Below, piece by piece: positions 8,808 to 17,910 of a DNA stretch of 64,000 nt. Under the pieces are notes generated by a model. It saw only the letters and a program-made list of their open reading frames with translations. It was not told the origin of the DNA and did not search any database. The position numbers were made by a program, and so were the translations under genes. Every line of letters begins with the position of its first letter. Positions within the stretch are counted from its first letter, which is position 1. Where the stretch lies: contig NZ_CP013380.1 in NCBI RefSeq assembly GCF_001513745.1, positions 806,001 to 870,000 of the forward strand, given 5' to 3'. The stretch is from Burkholderia humptydooensis. GTDB taxonomy: Bacteria > Pseudomonadota > Gammaproteobacteria > Burkholderiales > Burkholderiaceae.

Positions 8808-10769
8808 ATGACTGACGAAACGGGCGCGGTTTTCGCGCTCTTCGACGATTGCGACTCGACCGCGGCGGCGCGGTCGAGTCGTTTGTATTTGGGCTTCTCG
8901 CACGAGCGCGTCTGCGCCGGCCCAGCCGGGCTCGACGCGGTGTGCGCGGCCGTCGCGGACGATGCGCGGCGCGGGCTGCATGCGGTCGTGCTCGGCGATT
9001 ACGAATTCGGGCGCGACTTGCAGCTCGGCACGCACGGCGGCGGCGGCGCGCTGCGTTTTCTGCTGTTCTCCGAATGCGCGAAGCTGTCGCGCGACGAAGT
9101 CGACGCGTGGCTCGCTGCGCGCGACGGCGGCCTGGCCGAGCCGTCGCCGGCGGGCGTCGCGCACGTGACGAAGAGCATCGCGCGCGATGCGTTCGACGCG
9201 GCGATCGCCGCCGTGCACGACGCGCTGCGCGCGGGCGATTCGTATCAGATCAACTACACGTACCGGCTGCACTTCGACGCGTTCGGCGCGCCGCTCGCGC
9301 TGTACCGTCGCCTGCGCGCGCGCCAGCCGGTGCGCTACGGCGCGCTGATCGCGCTGCCGGGCGACGCGTGGGTCGTGTCGTGTTCGCCCGAGCTGTTCGT
9401 CGAGAAGTCGGGCGCGCTGCTGCGCGCCCGGCCGATGAAGGGCACCGCGCCTCGCTCGGACGATCCGCGCGAGGACGCGGCCGCCGCCCGGTTTCTCGCG
9501 AACGATGCGAAGAACCGCGCCGAGAACGTGATGATCGTCGATCTGCTGCGCAACGACCTCGCGCGCATCGCGCGCACCGGCTCGGTGACGGTGCCGGCGC
9601 TGTTCTCGGTCGAGCCGTATGCGTCGGTGTGGCAGATGACGTCGACAGTCGAGGCGGGCATCGTCGAAGGCGCGACGTTCGCCGACGTGCTGCGCGCGCT
9701 CTTCCCGTGCGGCTCGATCACGGGCGCGCCGAAGCACAGGACGATGCAATTGATCGACGCGATCGAGACGACGCCGCGCGGGCTCTACACAGGCGCGATC
9801 GGCTGGCTCGATGCGCGTTCGGACGGCGGCGCGGACGACGCCCGCGCGGGCGAAGCCGCATCGGATCATGCGCCGGAGCACGCATCGAAGCGCGTCCGCA
9901 CGGTGAGCGCGGGCCCGGCCAACGCGTGCGGCGACTTCCGCCTGTCGGTCGCGATTCGCACGCTGACGCTCGGCGCGCCCTCGGCCGACGGCGACAGGCG
10001 GGGCACGATGGGCGTCGGCGCGGGGATCGTGCTCGACAGCGTCGCCGCCGACGAATACGCGGAGTGTGAATTGAAGGCACGTTTCCTGACCGATGCCGAT
10101 CCCGGCTTCCAGTTGTTCGAGACGATGCACGCGACGCGCACCGCCGGCGTGCGTCATCTCGATCGCCATTTTGCGCGGTTGCGTTCGAGCGCCGACGCGC
10201 TCGGCTTCGCGTTCGACGAGCCGGCCGCGAAGCTGCGCATCGACGCGCGCTGCGCGCAGCTCGCCGACGGCGAGCATCGCCTTCGCGTCGCGCTTGCGAA
10301 GGACGGCGCGCTCGAAATCGCAGCCGCGCCGCTCGCGCCGCTCGCGGGCGATGCGCTTGCCGTGCTGCTCGCGCCCGAGCACGGTTTCGCGCCGATGCGC
10401 TCGGGCGATTTCCTGCTCGCGCACAAGACGACGCGCCGCGCCGATTACGATCGCGCGTGGAAGGACGCGCAGGCGCGCGGCGCGTTCGACATGCTGTTCT
10501 TCAACGAGCGCGGCGAATTGACGGAAGGCGGGCGCACGAACGTGTTCGTGAAGCTGGACGGGCGCTGGTTCACGCCGCCGCTGTCGTCGGGCGTGCTGCC
10601 GGGCGTGATGCGCGGTGCGCTGCTCGACGATCCGGCATGGCAGGCGTCCGAGCGCGTGATGACGCTCGGCGACGTGCTGCGCGCCGACGCGCTGATGCTG
10701 ACGAACGCGCTGCGCGGCGCAGTGCCCGCCCGGCTCGTGCGGGCGGGCGAAGCGGCGGCGGGGCGATAG
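8808..10769 (+). CDS. pabB: Fused aminodeoxychorismate synthase component I / 4-amino-4-deoxychorismate lyase
   Basis: A 653-residue fusion of two folate-pathway enzymes. Residues ~1-420 are PabB (chorismate-binding): PMKGTAPR, VDLLRNDLARIARTGS and CGSITGAPKHRTMQLID are the family motifs for making 4-amino-4-deoxychorismate with glutamine-derived ammonia from PabA. Residues ~425-650 are a class IV PLP lyase (PabC) with FQLFETMH, the lysine segment LLAHKTTRRADYDRAW and NERGELTEGGRTNVFVK. A low-complexity insert rich in Asp, Ala and His (~335-365) lies inside the PabB half. PabA is not in the window. The gene starts 32 nt after dnaJ and ends at a bidirectional terminator. Confidence 0.93.
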   Translation: MTDETGAVFALFDDCDSTAAARSSRLYLGFSHERVCAGPAGLDAVCAAVADDARRGLHAVVLGDYEFGRDLQLGTHGGGGALRFLLFSECAKLSRDEVDAWLAARDGGLAEPSPAGVAHVTKSIARDAFDAAIAAVHDALRAGDSYQINYTYRLHFDAFGAPLALYRRLRARQPVRYGALIALPGDAWVVSCSPELFVEKSGALLRARPMKGTAPRSDDPREDAAAARFLANDAKNRAENVMIVDLLRNDLARIARTGSVTVPALFSVEPYASVWQMTSTVEAGIVEGATFADVLRALFPCGSITGAPKHRTMQLIDAIETTPRGLYTGAIGWLDARSDGGADDARAGEAASDHAPEHASKRVRTVSAGPANACGDFRLSVAIRTLTLGAPSADGDRRGTMGVGAGIVLDSVAADEYAECELKARFLTDADPGFQLFETMHATRTAGVRHLDRHFARLRSSADALGFAFDEPAAKLRIDARCAQLADGEHRLRVALAKDGALEIAAAPLAPLAGDALAVLLAPEHGFAPMRSGDFLLAHKTTRRADYDRAWKDAQARGAFDMLFFNERGELTEGGRTNVFVKLDGRWFTPPLSSGVLPGVMRGALLDDPAWQASERVMTLGDVLRADALMLTNALRGAVPARLVRAGEAAAGR

Positions 10770-10824
10770 GCGCGCCCGCCACGAACGGACACACGCACCT
10801 CTCGCGTCACGACGTCGAGACCTG

Positions 10825-10865
10825 AAAAAAAGCGGCATCCGCATACGCCGGATGCCGCTTTTTTT
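10825..10865. terminator. Bidirectional terminator between pabB and panB
   Basis: Seven A residues, a near-perfect stem (GCGGCATCCG with CGGATGCCGC around a CATACGC-type loop) and seven T residues form a symmetrical terminator. It serves pabB from the left and panB from the right, which converge here. Confidence 0.9.
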
Positions 10866-10935
10866 CGAACTTCGCGACGGGCAGCGGACTTCGCATGCGA
10901 CCGAAGCCGCCGCCCGGAATCGGCTGGCCGCGCGC

Positions 10936-11751
10936 TCAGAACGAATGCTCGGGCCCGGGGAAGCTGCCGTCCTTCACCGCGCGCACGTAAGCCTCGACGG
11001 CCGCGAAGATGCTCGGCTGCCCCTGCATGAAATCCTTGACGAAGCGCGGCCGCTTGCCGGGGAACACGCCGAGCATGTCGTGCAGCACGAGCACCTGGCC
11101 CGAGCATTCGATGCCCGCGCCGATGCCGATCGTCGGGATCGACAGCTCGCGCGTGACCTCGGCCGCGACGAGCGTCGGCACCGCCTCGAGCACGATGAGT
11201 TGCGCGCCGGCGTCATCGGCCGCGCGCGCATCGCGCAGCAATTGCGCGGCGCTCGCTTCCGTCTTGCCCTGCACCTTGAAGCCGCCGAACGCGTGCACCG
11301 ACTGCGGCGTGAGGCCGACGTGCGCGCACACGGGCACCGCTCGTTCGACGAGGAAGCGCACCGTTTCGGCGAGCCATTCGCCACCTTCGAGCTTGACCAT
11401 CTGCGCGCCCGCGCGCATCAGCTTCACCGCGCTTGCGAACGCATCGGCGGGCGTGCCGTAGGTGCCGAACGGCAGGTCCGCGACGACGAGCGCGCGCGGC
11501 TGCGCACGCGCGACGCATGCGGTGTGGTACGCGATTTCATCGAGCGTGACGGGCAGCGTCGTCGTCTGGCCCTGCAGCACGTTGCCGAGCGAATCGCCGA
11601 TCAGCAGCACGTCGACGTCCGCGCGATCGAGGAGGGCGGCGAAGCTCGCGTCGTAGCAGGTGAGCATCGCGATCTTCTCGCCGGCTTCACGCATCGCCTG
11701 CAGCTTGGGTACCGTCACGGCCGGTCGGCTGGATTCCTGAAGGTAGGTCAT
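10936..11751 (-). CDS. panB: 3-methyl-2-oxobutanoate hydroxymethyltransferase
   Basis: PanB (271 residues) transfers a hydroxymethyl group from methylenetetrahydrofolate to alpha-ketoisovalerate, the first step to pantothenate and CoA. The family block [21 protein letters not shown] and [11 protein letters not shown] (metal- and substrate-binding) are present, followed by [17 protein letters not shown] and the C-terminal [20 protein letters not shown]. The start [16 protein letters not shown] at 11751 is chosen because the 47 codons open upstream are Arg-rich and unlike any protein. Downstream of dgk in the same direction, with a weak terminator between them. Confidence 0.96.
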   Translation of the reverse strand: MTYLQESSRPAVTVPKLQAMREAGEKIAMLTCYDASFAALLDRADVDVLLIGDSLGNVLQGQTTTLPVTLDEIAYHTACVARAQPRALVVADLPFGTYGTPADAFASAVKLMRAGAQMVKLEGGEWLAETVRFLVERAVPVCAHVGLTPQSVHAFGGFKVQGKTEASAAQLLRDARAADDAGAQLIVLEAVPTLVAAEVTRELSIPTIGIGAGIECSGQVLVLHDMLGVFPGKRPRFVKDFMQGQPSIFAAVEAYVRAVKDGSFPGPEHSF

Positions 11752-11774
11752 GGGAGGTCCGATTCGATGGTGAG

Positions 11775-11806
11775 GAAAAGGGCGGCGTCGCGATCGGCGA
11801 CGCCGC
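11775..11806 (-). terminator. Weak terminator between dgk and panB
   Basis: A perfect 10-bp stem (GCGGCGTCGC with GCGACGCCGC, loop of 5 nt) is followed on the minus strand by CCCTTTTCC, a poor U tract. It lies directly after the dgk stop and may only partly terminate. Confidence 0.4.
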
Positions 11807-11815
11807 GCGCGTTCG

Positions 11816-12499
11816 TCAGCGCGCGCTGCCGCCCTTGACGAAGAATTCCTTGCGCCCGCGCATCGAGGCGATGCGCTCGACGAGCAGCGCAAGATCGTCG
11901 GGGGAGTCGAGCGGGTTCAGGTGCTCGGCTGCGACCGTCAGCACGGGCGTGCGGTCGTAGTGATAGAAGAATTCGTTGTAGGCGTCGCAGAGCGAGCGCA
12001 GGTACGCGTCGCCGATCTGCAGCTCCATCGCCTCGCCGCGCTTCTGGATTCGCGAAAACAGCACTTCGGGGCTTGCCTGCAGATAGACGACGAGGTCGGG
12101 CGCGGGCGTCGGCGCGTCGAGATGCGCGGCGAGCGAGCGGTACAACTGCCATTCGTCGTCGGGCAGCGTGAGCCGCGCGAAGATTTCGTTCTTCTGCGGC
12201 ATGAAATCCGCAACGATCGGGGTGTTCGCTTCGCAAGCCGCGGCAATCTCGCGCGCCTGGCGTTCGCGCTGCAGCGCGAATGCGAGCTGCGTCGGCAGCG
12301 CGTAGCGCGCGGTGTCGCGATAGAAGCGCTCGAGAAACGGGTTGTCCTGCGGGCGCTCGAGGAGCGCCCGCATCGACCAGCGTTCGGCGAGCAGCGTCGC
12401 GAGCGTCGTCTTGCCGACGCCGATCGGCCCTTCGATGGCGAGGTAGCGGCACGGCGGCCGCCAGTCGGGGGCGGTGACGGTAAGCGGTGTCGAGTTCAT
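11816..12499 (-). CDS. Deoxynucleoside kinase (dNK/dGK family)
   Basis: A 227-residue kinase of the deoxynucleoside kinase family, which phosphorylates nucleosides in salvage. The Walker A motif [11 protein letters not shown] is at residues ~20-30, followed by [24 protein letters not shown], typical of bacterial dGK/dAK-type enzymes. The substrate (deoxyguanosine or deoxyadenosine) cannot be read from the sequence. The ATG at 12499 overlaps the folK stop as ATGA, so translation is coupled to folK; 14 upstream in-frame codons are inside folK and are not used. Confidence 0.85.
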   Translation of the reverse strand: MNSTPLTVTAPDWRPPCRYLAIEGPIGVGKTTLATLLAERWSMRALLERPQDNPFLERFYRDTARYALPTQLAFALQRERQAREIAAACEANTPIVADFMPQKNEIFARLTLPDDEWQLYRSLAAHLDAPTPAPDLVVYLQASPEVLFSRIQKRGEAMELQIGDAYLRSLCDAYNEFFYHYDRTPVLTVAAEHLNPLDSPDDLALLVERIASMRGRKEFFVKGGSAR

Positions 12500-13023
12500 C
12501 GGCAGCGGTTCTTTTCGGCGGCGGCCCGCATCGCGAGGCACTGGCAGGCCTGGACCCTCTCGATACGCTGGTGCGCGACGTCGGCGAGGAATCCGTCGGC
12601 GCGGCCGCGCGCGGGGATGGCGAGCGCCGGCTCGATCTCGACGAGCGGCACGAGCGCGAACGCGCGTTCGGTCAGGCGCGGATGCGGGACGACGAGGTCG
12701 GGTTCGTCGATCGTCTGTTCACCGTAGAGCAGGATGTCGATGTCGAGCGTGCGCGGCGCGTTCCGGTACGGCCGCTCGCGGCCGAAGTGGTGCTCGATCT
12801 TCTGGCAGAGCGCGAGCAGCGCGCGCGCGGCGAGCGTCGTGTCGATCTTCACGGCGCAGTTGTAGTAGTCGCCGCCGCCCGCGTCGACGGGCGCCGTGCG
12901 ATACAGGCTCGACTTGCCGAGCACCGTAATGGCGTGCTGCTGGGCGAGGCAGACCACGGCGTCCTTCAAGGCCTGGCGCGCGTCGCCGAGATTGGCCCCC
13001 AGCCCGAGATAAGCAACCGTCAT
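12496..13023 (-). CDS. folK: 6-hydroxymethyl-7,8-dihydropterin pyrophosphokinase
   Basis: FolK (HPPK, 175 residues) transfers pyrophosphate from ATP to 6-hydroxymethyl-dihydropterin in folate synthesis. The signature ERPYRNAPRTLDIDILLYG is intact, and the N-terminus AYLGLGANLGDARQAL is the usual first strand-turn. The start at 13023 (MTVAYLGLG) fits the family; the longer frame reads into the pcnB tail. It lies 37 nt after pcnB and overlaps dgk by 4 nt, so pcnB-folK-dgk form one unit. The C-terminal ~15 residues ([19 protein letters not shown]) are less conserved. Confidence 0.96.
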   Translation of the reverse strand: MTVAYLGLGANLGDARQALKDAVVCLAQQHAITVLGKSSLYRTAPVDAGGGDYYNCAVKIDTTLAARALLALCQKIEHHFGRERPYRNAPRTLDIDILLYGEQTIDEPDLVVPHPRLTERAFALVPLVEIEPALAIPARGRADGFLADVAHQRIERVQACQCLAMRAAAEKNRCR

Positions 13024-13060
13024 GGCTTTCCTTCCTGCGTCGTTCGACGGCGCGAGCGCG

Positions 13061-14614
13061 TCAGTCGTTCGCGTCGGACTCGCCGTGCGCGGCGCCTTCC
13101 GTGCTCTCGGCGCTGTCGGCCGTCCGGCGGCTGCGTCCGCTGCGGCGGCGCCGCTTGCGGGGCGACTTGTCCCGACTGCCGCCCTGCGTGAGGAGGGCCT
13201 CGCGCGCCGCGGCGTCGCCGTCGATGAAATCCGTCCACCACTGTCCGGCGGCCGGATCGAGCTCGCCGGATTCGCAGCGTAACAGGAGGAAATCATACCC
13301 CGCTCTGAATCTTTGGTGTTCCAGCAGGCGCAGCGCGCTGCGGCCGGAGCGTTTCTCGAGGCGCAACTGCAATCCCCAGATCTCGCGCATGTCGGCCGAA
13401 TAGCGCTTGTGGATCGCGAGCTTCTCGGTCTGCATGTCGATCACGTCGTCCATCGCGCGATTGATCGCGGGGACCGGGTACTCGCCGTTCGCGACGTACT
13501 GCTCGAAGCGCTGGCGCATGTCGTGCCAGAGGAGCGTCGCGAACAGGAAGCCGGGCGACACCGGCTTGCCCGCGCGCACGCGCGCGTCGGTGTTGTTCAG
13601 CGCGAGCGTGACGAACTTCTCGCCCTGCGGCTGCTCGAGCACGACGTCGAGGAGCGGCAGCAGCCCGTGGTGCAGCCCCTGCCTGCGTAGCTGCTTCAGG
13701 CACGCGAGCGCGTGGCCCGACAGCAGGAGCTTGAGCATCTCGTCGAACAGGCGCGCGGCCGGCACGTTGTTGATCAGATCGGCGAGCTCCTTGATCGGCT
13801 CGCGCGTCTTCTCCTCGATGTCGAAGCCGAGCTTCGCCGCGAAGCGCACGACGCGCAGCATCCGCACCGGGTCCTCGCGGTAGCGCGTCGCCGGATCGCC
13901 GATCATCCGCAACAGGCGCGCGCGCATGTCGGCCATCCCGTCGTGGTAATCGAGCACGGTCTGCGACGCCGGGTCGTAGTACATCGCGTTGATCGTGAAG
14001 TCGCGGCGCGCCGCGTCCTCGTGCTGCTCGCCCCATACGTTGTCGCGCAGCACGCGCCCGCTCGCGTCGACCGCGTGCGTGCGGCGGTCGAGCTCGTCGC
14101 GCTTCAGGCGCTTCGCGGGCGCGGCGTCGGCGGGCGGCTCCTGCGGCGCGTCGACGAGCGCGCGGAACGTCGACACTTCGATCAGCTCCTGGCCGAACTG
14201 CACGTGGACGATCTGGAAGCGCCGGCCGATCAGCCGCGCGCGGCGGAACAGGCGCTGGACCTCGGTCGGCGTCGCGTCGGTCGCGACGTCGAAGTCCTTC
14301 GGCGCGATGCCGAGCAACAGGTCGCGCACCGCGCCGCCGACGATGAACGCGCGAAAGCCGGCTTGCTGCAGCGTATCGGTGACGCGGATCGCGTTTTTCG
14401 AGATGAGTGCGGGATCGATCCCGTGCACGTTGGCGTGCACGATGGCCGGCTCGCCGTTGCGGGCCTTCTTCGCGGCGCCGCGCGCGGATTTCGCGCGGCT
14501 CGGCGCGGGGGGCGCGGCGGGCTCGGCCTCGAGCGGGGCGGCCGGGTCTTGCGGCGCGTCTTGCGTCGTACGGGCGTCCTGCCCGAGCAGCTTGCGGATG
14601 AGTTTTTTAATCAC
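13061..14614 (-). CDS. pcnB: Poly(A) polymerase I
   Basis: A 517-residue poly(A) polymerase of the class II nucleotidyltransferase/CCA-adding superfamily, which adds 3' poly(A) tails that speed RNA decay. The catalytic block is FIVGGAVRDLLLGIAPKDFDVATDATP (written in parts: GGAVRDLLLG, then DFDVAT), followed by RRFQIVHVQFGQELIEVSTFR and RRDFTINAMYYDP. The Lys/Ala/Pro-rich N-terminus and the basic C-terminus (KSPRKRRRRSGRSRR) suggest RNA-binding tails. The start is the GTG at 14614 (MIKKLIRKLLGQ), which overlaps the stop of the HAD gene as GTGA; the longer frame is that gene in another phase. Confidence 0.95.
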   Translation of the reverse strand: MIKKLIRKLLGQDARTTQDAPQDPAAPLEAEPAAPPAPSRAKSARGAAKKARNGEPAIVHANVHGIDPALISKNAIRVTDTLQQAGFRAFIVGGAVRDLLLGIAPKDFDVATDATPTEVQRLFRRARLIGRRFQIVHVQFGQELIEVSTFRALVDAPQEPPADAAPAKRLKRDELDRRTHAVDASGRVLRDNVWGEQHEDAARRDFTINAMYYDPASQTVLDYHDGMADMRARLLRMIGDPATRYREDPVRMLRVVRFAAKLGFDIEEKTREPIKELADLINNVPAARLFDEMLKLLLSGHALACLKQLRRQGLHHGLLPLLDVVLEQPQGEKFVTLALNNTDARVRAGKPVSPGFLFATLLWHDMRQRFEQYVANGEYPVPAINRAMDDVIDMQTEKLAIHKRYSADMREIWGLQLRLEKRSGRSALRLLEHQRFRAGYDFLLLRCESGELDPAAGQWWTDFIDGDAAAREALLTQGGSRDKSPRKRRRRSGRSRRTADSAESTEGAAHGESDAND

Positions 14615-15297
14615 GACGGTTGGAAGAGGTCGAGGATGCGCCAGCCGTGGTCGCGTGCGTATGCGCGCAGCGTGTCGTCGGGATTGGTCGCGATCGGGTC
14701 GGTGACTTTTTCGAGGAGCGGAATGTCGTTGTGCGAATCGCTGTAGAAGTAGCTGCGGTCGAAGTCGTCCCAGCGCTTGCCGAGCGACGCGAGCCACGCC
14801 TGCGTGCGCGTGATCTTGCCTTCGCGGTAGCTCGGCGTGCCCGTCGGGCGGCCGGTGAACGCGGAGTCCGGATGGCCGTCGACGGTTTCCACTTCGCATG
14901 CGATCAGCGTGTCGACGCCGAACGCGGTCGCGATCGGACGCGTGATGAATTCGTTCGTCGCGGTGACGATGCAGCAGAGGTCGCCCGCGTCCTGATGCCG
15001 GCGCACGAGCTCGATCGCGGCGGGCAGCATCGCCGGCCGGATCACCTCGTGCATGTACTGGTCGTGCCACTGCGCGAGCTGCGCGCGCGAATACTTCGCG
15101 AGCGGCGTGAGCATCGCGCTCAGGTACGCGTGGATGTCGAGCTTGCCGGCCTTGTAGTCGGCGTAGAAGCGGTCGTTCTGACGCGAGAAGCTGTCCGCGT
15201 CGACGATGCCGAGCCGGACCATGAAGCGGCCCCACTCGTGGTCGCTGTCGGTCGGGATCAGCGTGTGGTCCAGGTCGAAAAGTGCCAAATTAGTCAT
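14611..15297 (-). CDS. HAD-superfamily hydrolase, subfamily IB (phosphoserine phosphatase-like)
   Basis: A 228-residue HAD phosphatase. Motif I is FDLDHTLIPTDSD (nucleophile and acid/base Asp), motif II is the Thr in CCIVTATNEF, and motif III/IV is YFYSDSHNDIPLLE. The cap and length are those of HAD-IB enzymes related to SerB, but the physiological substrate is not known; homologues sit beside pcnB or hda in many beta-proteobacteria. The stop overlaps the pcnB start (GTGA), so the pair is translationally coupled. It lies 21 nt after hda. Confidence 0.85.
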   Translation of the reverse strand: MTNLALFDLDHTLIPTDSDHEWGRFMVRLGIVDADSFSRQNDRFYADYKAGKLDIHAYLSAMLTPLAKYSRAQLAQWHDQYMHEVIRPAMLPAAIELVRRHQDAGDLCCIVTATNEFITRPIATAFGVDTLIACEVETVDGHPDSAFTGRPTGTPSYREGKITRTQAWLASLGKRWDDFDRSYFYSDSHNDIPLLEKVTDPIATNPDDTLRAYARDHGWRILDLFQPS

Positions 15298-15318
15298 GGA
15301 TGCGCATTTTACTTGAAG

Positions 15319-16044
15319 CTACTTGAACCGGCCCGGCGCGGGCTCGTCGCGCTCCGGCGCGGCGAGCATCGCGCGCAGCAGCGGCAGCGTCACCGCGCGC
15401 TTCTGCTCGAGCGAGAAGCGGTCGAGCGCGTCGAGGAGCGCCATCAGGCTCGGCATGTCGCGGCGGAAATGGGTGAGGAGGTACGACGGCACGTCGTCGG
15501 CGAGCGCGATGCCGCGCTCCTTCGCCGCGTGCTTGAGCACGGCCACCTTGCCTTCGTCGGTGAGCGGCGTGAGATGGAACACGAGCCCCCAGCCGAGGCG
15601 GGTGCGCAGGTCCTCGCGAACGTCGAGCGCGAGCGGCGCGGCGGGGCCCGCCGCGACGAGCGCCGTCATCGGATGTGCGCGCACTTCGTTGAACAGGTTG
15701 AAGAGCGCGATCTGCTGCGCGTCGTTGAGCGCGTCGCAATCGTCGACCGCGTACAGCGACACGCGCGGATCGAACGCGAGCGCGTCGAGCCCGCCTTGCG
15801 GGCTCACGTAGCGCGCGTGGCCGTACGTCGTGTCGTGCACGAGCGCCTGCAGCAGGTGACTGCGGCCGCTGCCCGCTTCGCCCCACACGTAGAACGTGCG
15901 GTCGGCCACGGGGCCCGCCGCGAGCGCAAGATCGAGCTCGCGCAGGCGCGTGACGAGTTCGGCGTTCGTGCCCGAGTAGAAGTTGTCGAACGTCGCGGGC
16001 GGCGGGGTGCCGAGGTCGAGCGTCAGTTGACGGGATACAGTCAC
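15319..16044 (-). CDS. hda: DnaA regulatory inactivator Hda
   Basis: Hda (241 residues) is a DnaA-like AAA+ protein that, bound to the sliding clamp, stimulates ATP hydrolysis by DnaA after initiation. The N-terminal clamp-binding peptide QLTLDLG is present (residues ~6-12), followed by the Walker A-like GEAGSGRSHLLQAL and Walker B YAVDDCDAL. Walker A has Arg instead of Lys (GSGRS), as is usual for Hda. The Box VII-like arginine finger region is RTRLGWGLVFHL. It heads the unit hda-HAD-pcnB-folK-dgk. Confidence 0.94.
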   Translation of the reverse strand: MTVSRQLTLDLGTPPPATFDNFYSGTNAELVTRLRELDLALAAGPVADRTFYVWGEAGSGRSHLLQALVHDTTYGHARYVSPQGGLDALAFDPRVSLYAVDDCDALNDAQQIALFNLFNEVRAHPMTALVAAGPAAPLALDVREDLRTRLGWGLVFHLTPLTDEGKVAVLKHAAKERGIALADDVPSYLLTHFRRDMPSLMALLDALDRFSLEQKRAVTLPLLRAMLAAPERDEPAPGRFK

Positions 16045-16338
16045 GGTGCGAATCAGGTCCGGTGTTGCGTGCCCGAAGGGCGGCGGCGCGGCGGTGTCGT
16101 CGGCATGCGGCCGGCTTTGTGGCCGGCTTCGTGGCCGGGCGCGCCGCCTGCGGCGGCCGCGGCGGACCGGCGCACGCCAGCGCGCAACGGGCGCGTGGCG
16201 CGCGGGCGGCTGGCGCAGAGCCGGCGGCTGCGCGGCTGCTCGAACAGCGAAAACAGTGACGATTGCGGCATGACGCGGGGCAAGATGCTTTCCCTGAGGA
16301 ATCGGTGCGGGGGAATTCCGGCCGCCCGGCCGGCTTCG

Positions 16339-16357
16339 GGTAAAATTGCATTTTACC
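16339..16357. promoter_or_regulatory. Palindrome upstream of purM, within the 332-nt hda-purM gap
   Basis: The divergent gap 16045-16376 contains no credible gene; all its frames are Arg/Ala-rich. The clear signal is GGTAAAAT-TGC-ATTTTACC at 16339-16357, a perfect 8-bp inverted repeat ending 19 nt before the purM ATG. TAAAAT could also be a -10 hexamer. It is not a PurR-type box as known from E. coli, so the regulator is unknown. Confidence 0.45.
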
Positions 16358-16376
16358 GACCTTCTCGCATTCCCCC

Positions 16377-17432
16377 ATGAATCCTCCGAAATCCGCTCCC
16401 GACGCCCAGGGCCTGTCCTACCGTGACGCGGGCGTCGACATCGACGCGGGCGACGCGCTCGTCGACAAGATCAAGCCCTTTGCGAAGAAAACGCTGCGCG
16501 ACGGCGTGCTCGGCGGCATCGGCGGGTTCGGCGCGCTGTTCGAAGTGCCGAAGAAGTATCGCGAGCCCGTGCTCGTGTCGGGCACGGACGGGGTCGGCAC
16601 GAAGCTCAGGCTCGCATTTCATCTGAACAAACACGACACGGTCGGCCAGGATCTCGTCGCGATGAGCGTGAACGACATCCTCGTGCAGGGCGCCGAGCCG
16701 CTGTTCTTCCTCGACTACTTCGCGTGCGGCAAGCTCGACGTCGAGACGGCCGCGACCGTCGTCAAGGGCATCGCGCAGGGCTGCGAGCTGGCGGGCTGCG
16801 CGCTGATCGGCGGCGAGACGGCCGAGATGCCGGGCATGTACCCGGACGGCGAATACGATCTGGCCGGCTTCGCGGTCGGCGCGGTCGAGAAGAGCAAGAT
16901 CATCGACGGCGGCACGATCGCCGAGGGCGACGTCGTGCTGGGCCTCGCGTCGAGCGGCATCCATTCGAACGGCTTCTCGCTCGTGCGCAAGATCATCGAG
17001 CGCGCGAATCCGGATCTGTCGGCCGATTTCCACGGCCGCCCGCTCGCCGACGCGCTGATGGCGCCGACGCGCATCTACGTGAAGCCGCTCCTCGCGCTGA
17101 TGGAGAAGATCGCGGTGAAGGGGATGGCGCACATCACGGGCGGCGGCCTCGTCGAGAACATTCCGCGCGTGCTGCGCGACGGCCTCACTGCCGAGCTCGA
17201 CAAGCACGCATGGCCGCTGCCGCCGCTCTTCCAGTGGCTGCAGCAGCACGGCGGCGTGGCGGATGCGGAGATGCACCGCGTGTTCAACTGCGGGATCGGG
17301 ATGGCCGTGATCGTGTCGGCCGCCGATGCTGACGAAGCGCTTCGCCAGTTGACCGATGCGGGCGAGCAGGTGTGGAAGATCGGCGCCGTGCGCGCGAGCC
17401 GCGAAGGCGAGGCGCAGACGGTCGTGGTCTGA
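16377..17432 (+). CDS. purM: Phosphoribosylformylglycinamidine cyclo-ligase
   Basis: PurM (AIR synthetase, 351 residues) closes the imidazole ring in purine synthesis, using ATP. Motifs: [55 protein letters not shown] (given here only to show order), [14 protein letters not shown] and [15 protein letters not shown]. Length and ends are normal. It is followed by a strong intrinsic terminator, into whose downstream flank the group II intron has inserted. Next intact gene on the far side is miaA on the opposite strand. Confidence 0.97.
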   Translation: MNPPKSAPDAQGLSYRDAGVDIDAGDALVDKIKPFAKKTLRDGVLGGIGGFGALFEVPKKYREPVLVSGTDGVGTKLRLAFHLNKHDTVGQDLVAMSVNDILVQGAEPLFFLDYFACGKLDVETAATVVKGIAQGCELAGCALIGGETAEMPGMYPDGEYDLAGFAVGAVEKSKIIDGGTIAEGDVVLGLASSGIHSNGFSLVRKIIERANPDLSADFHGRPLADALMAPTRIYVKPLLALMEKIAVKGMAHITGGGLVENIPRVLRDGLTAELDKHAWPLPPLFQWLQQHGGVADAEMHRVFNCGIGMAVIVSAADADEALRQLTDAGEQVWKIGAVRASREGEAQTVVV

Positions 17433-17461
17433 CGCGCCGCGCCGTCGAGATGATCTCGAAA

Positions 17462-17493
17462 GCCGCCCGGAATCGATCCGGGCGGCTTTTTTT
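17462..17493 (+). terminator. Intrinsic terminator of purM (intron target)
   Basis: GCCGCCCGGA (17462-17471) pairs with TCCGGGCGGC (17477-17486) around a 5-nt loop, followed by seven T residues at 17487-17493. The group II intron begins four bases after the T run. Confidence 0.93.
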
Positions 17494-17910
17494 CGGGTGC
17501 GCCCGGCAGGGCGCACTCACTGGGAGGTGAAAGTCCTCTACTCGCCCGGCAAGGGGAAGAGTTAGCCGAAGGCAAGGGTTTCCCGGGTGACTGGGAGTCT
17601 GAAGGAAGCTGGGAGGCAAAGCGCTGGCCTGACGAACAGGAAGCGGATATGAGGCGTAGCGACTGGGTAAGGTGTCCCAATTCACCGAAGCCCGAAACTT
17701 GCACCGACGTTGTTACGTAGATCCGACAGGCATAAGCGTGAAGGTGAGTGCGCAATACCCGGGGAGATCTGTTTCTGTGCTGGCGCGGTAAGGCCAGCTA
17801 CCGAGGTCGAGAGGCGGCGGGACGCGGAAGCAGAAGTCAGCAGAAGGCATAGTAGGTCAAGGCGAAGGCGGAGAGCCGAAGAGGACCGGGACCGAAGGCC
17901 GGAACAGTGA

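Noticed and set aside
17511..17700. Separate ncRNA or riboswitch downstream of purM
   Set aside because: The structured sequence is the 5' domain I of the group II intron, which starts at 17497 and leads to its RT gene.
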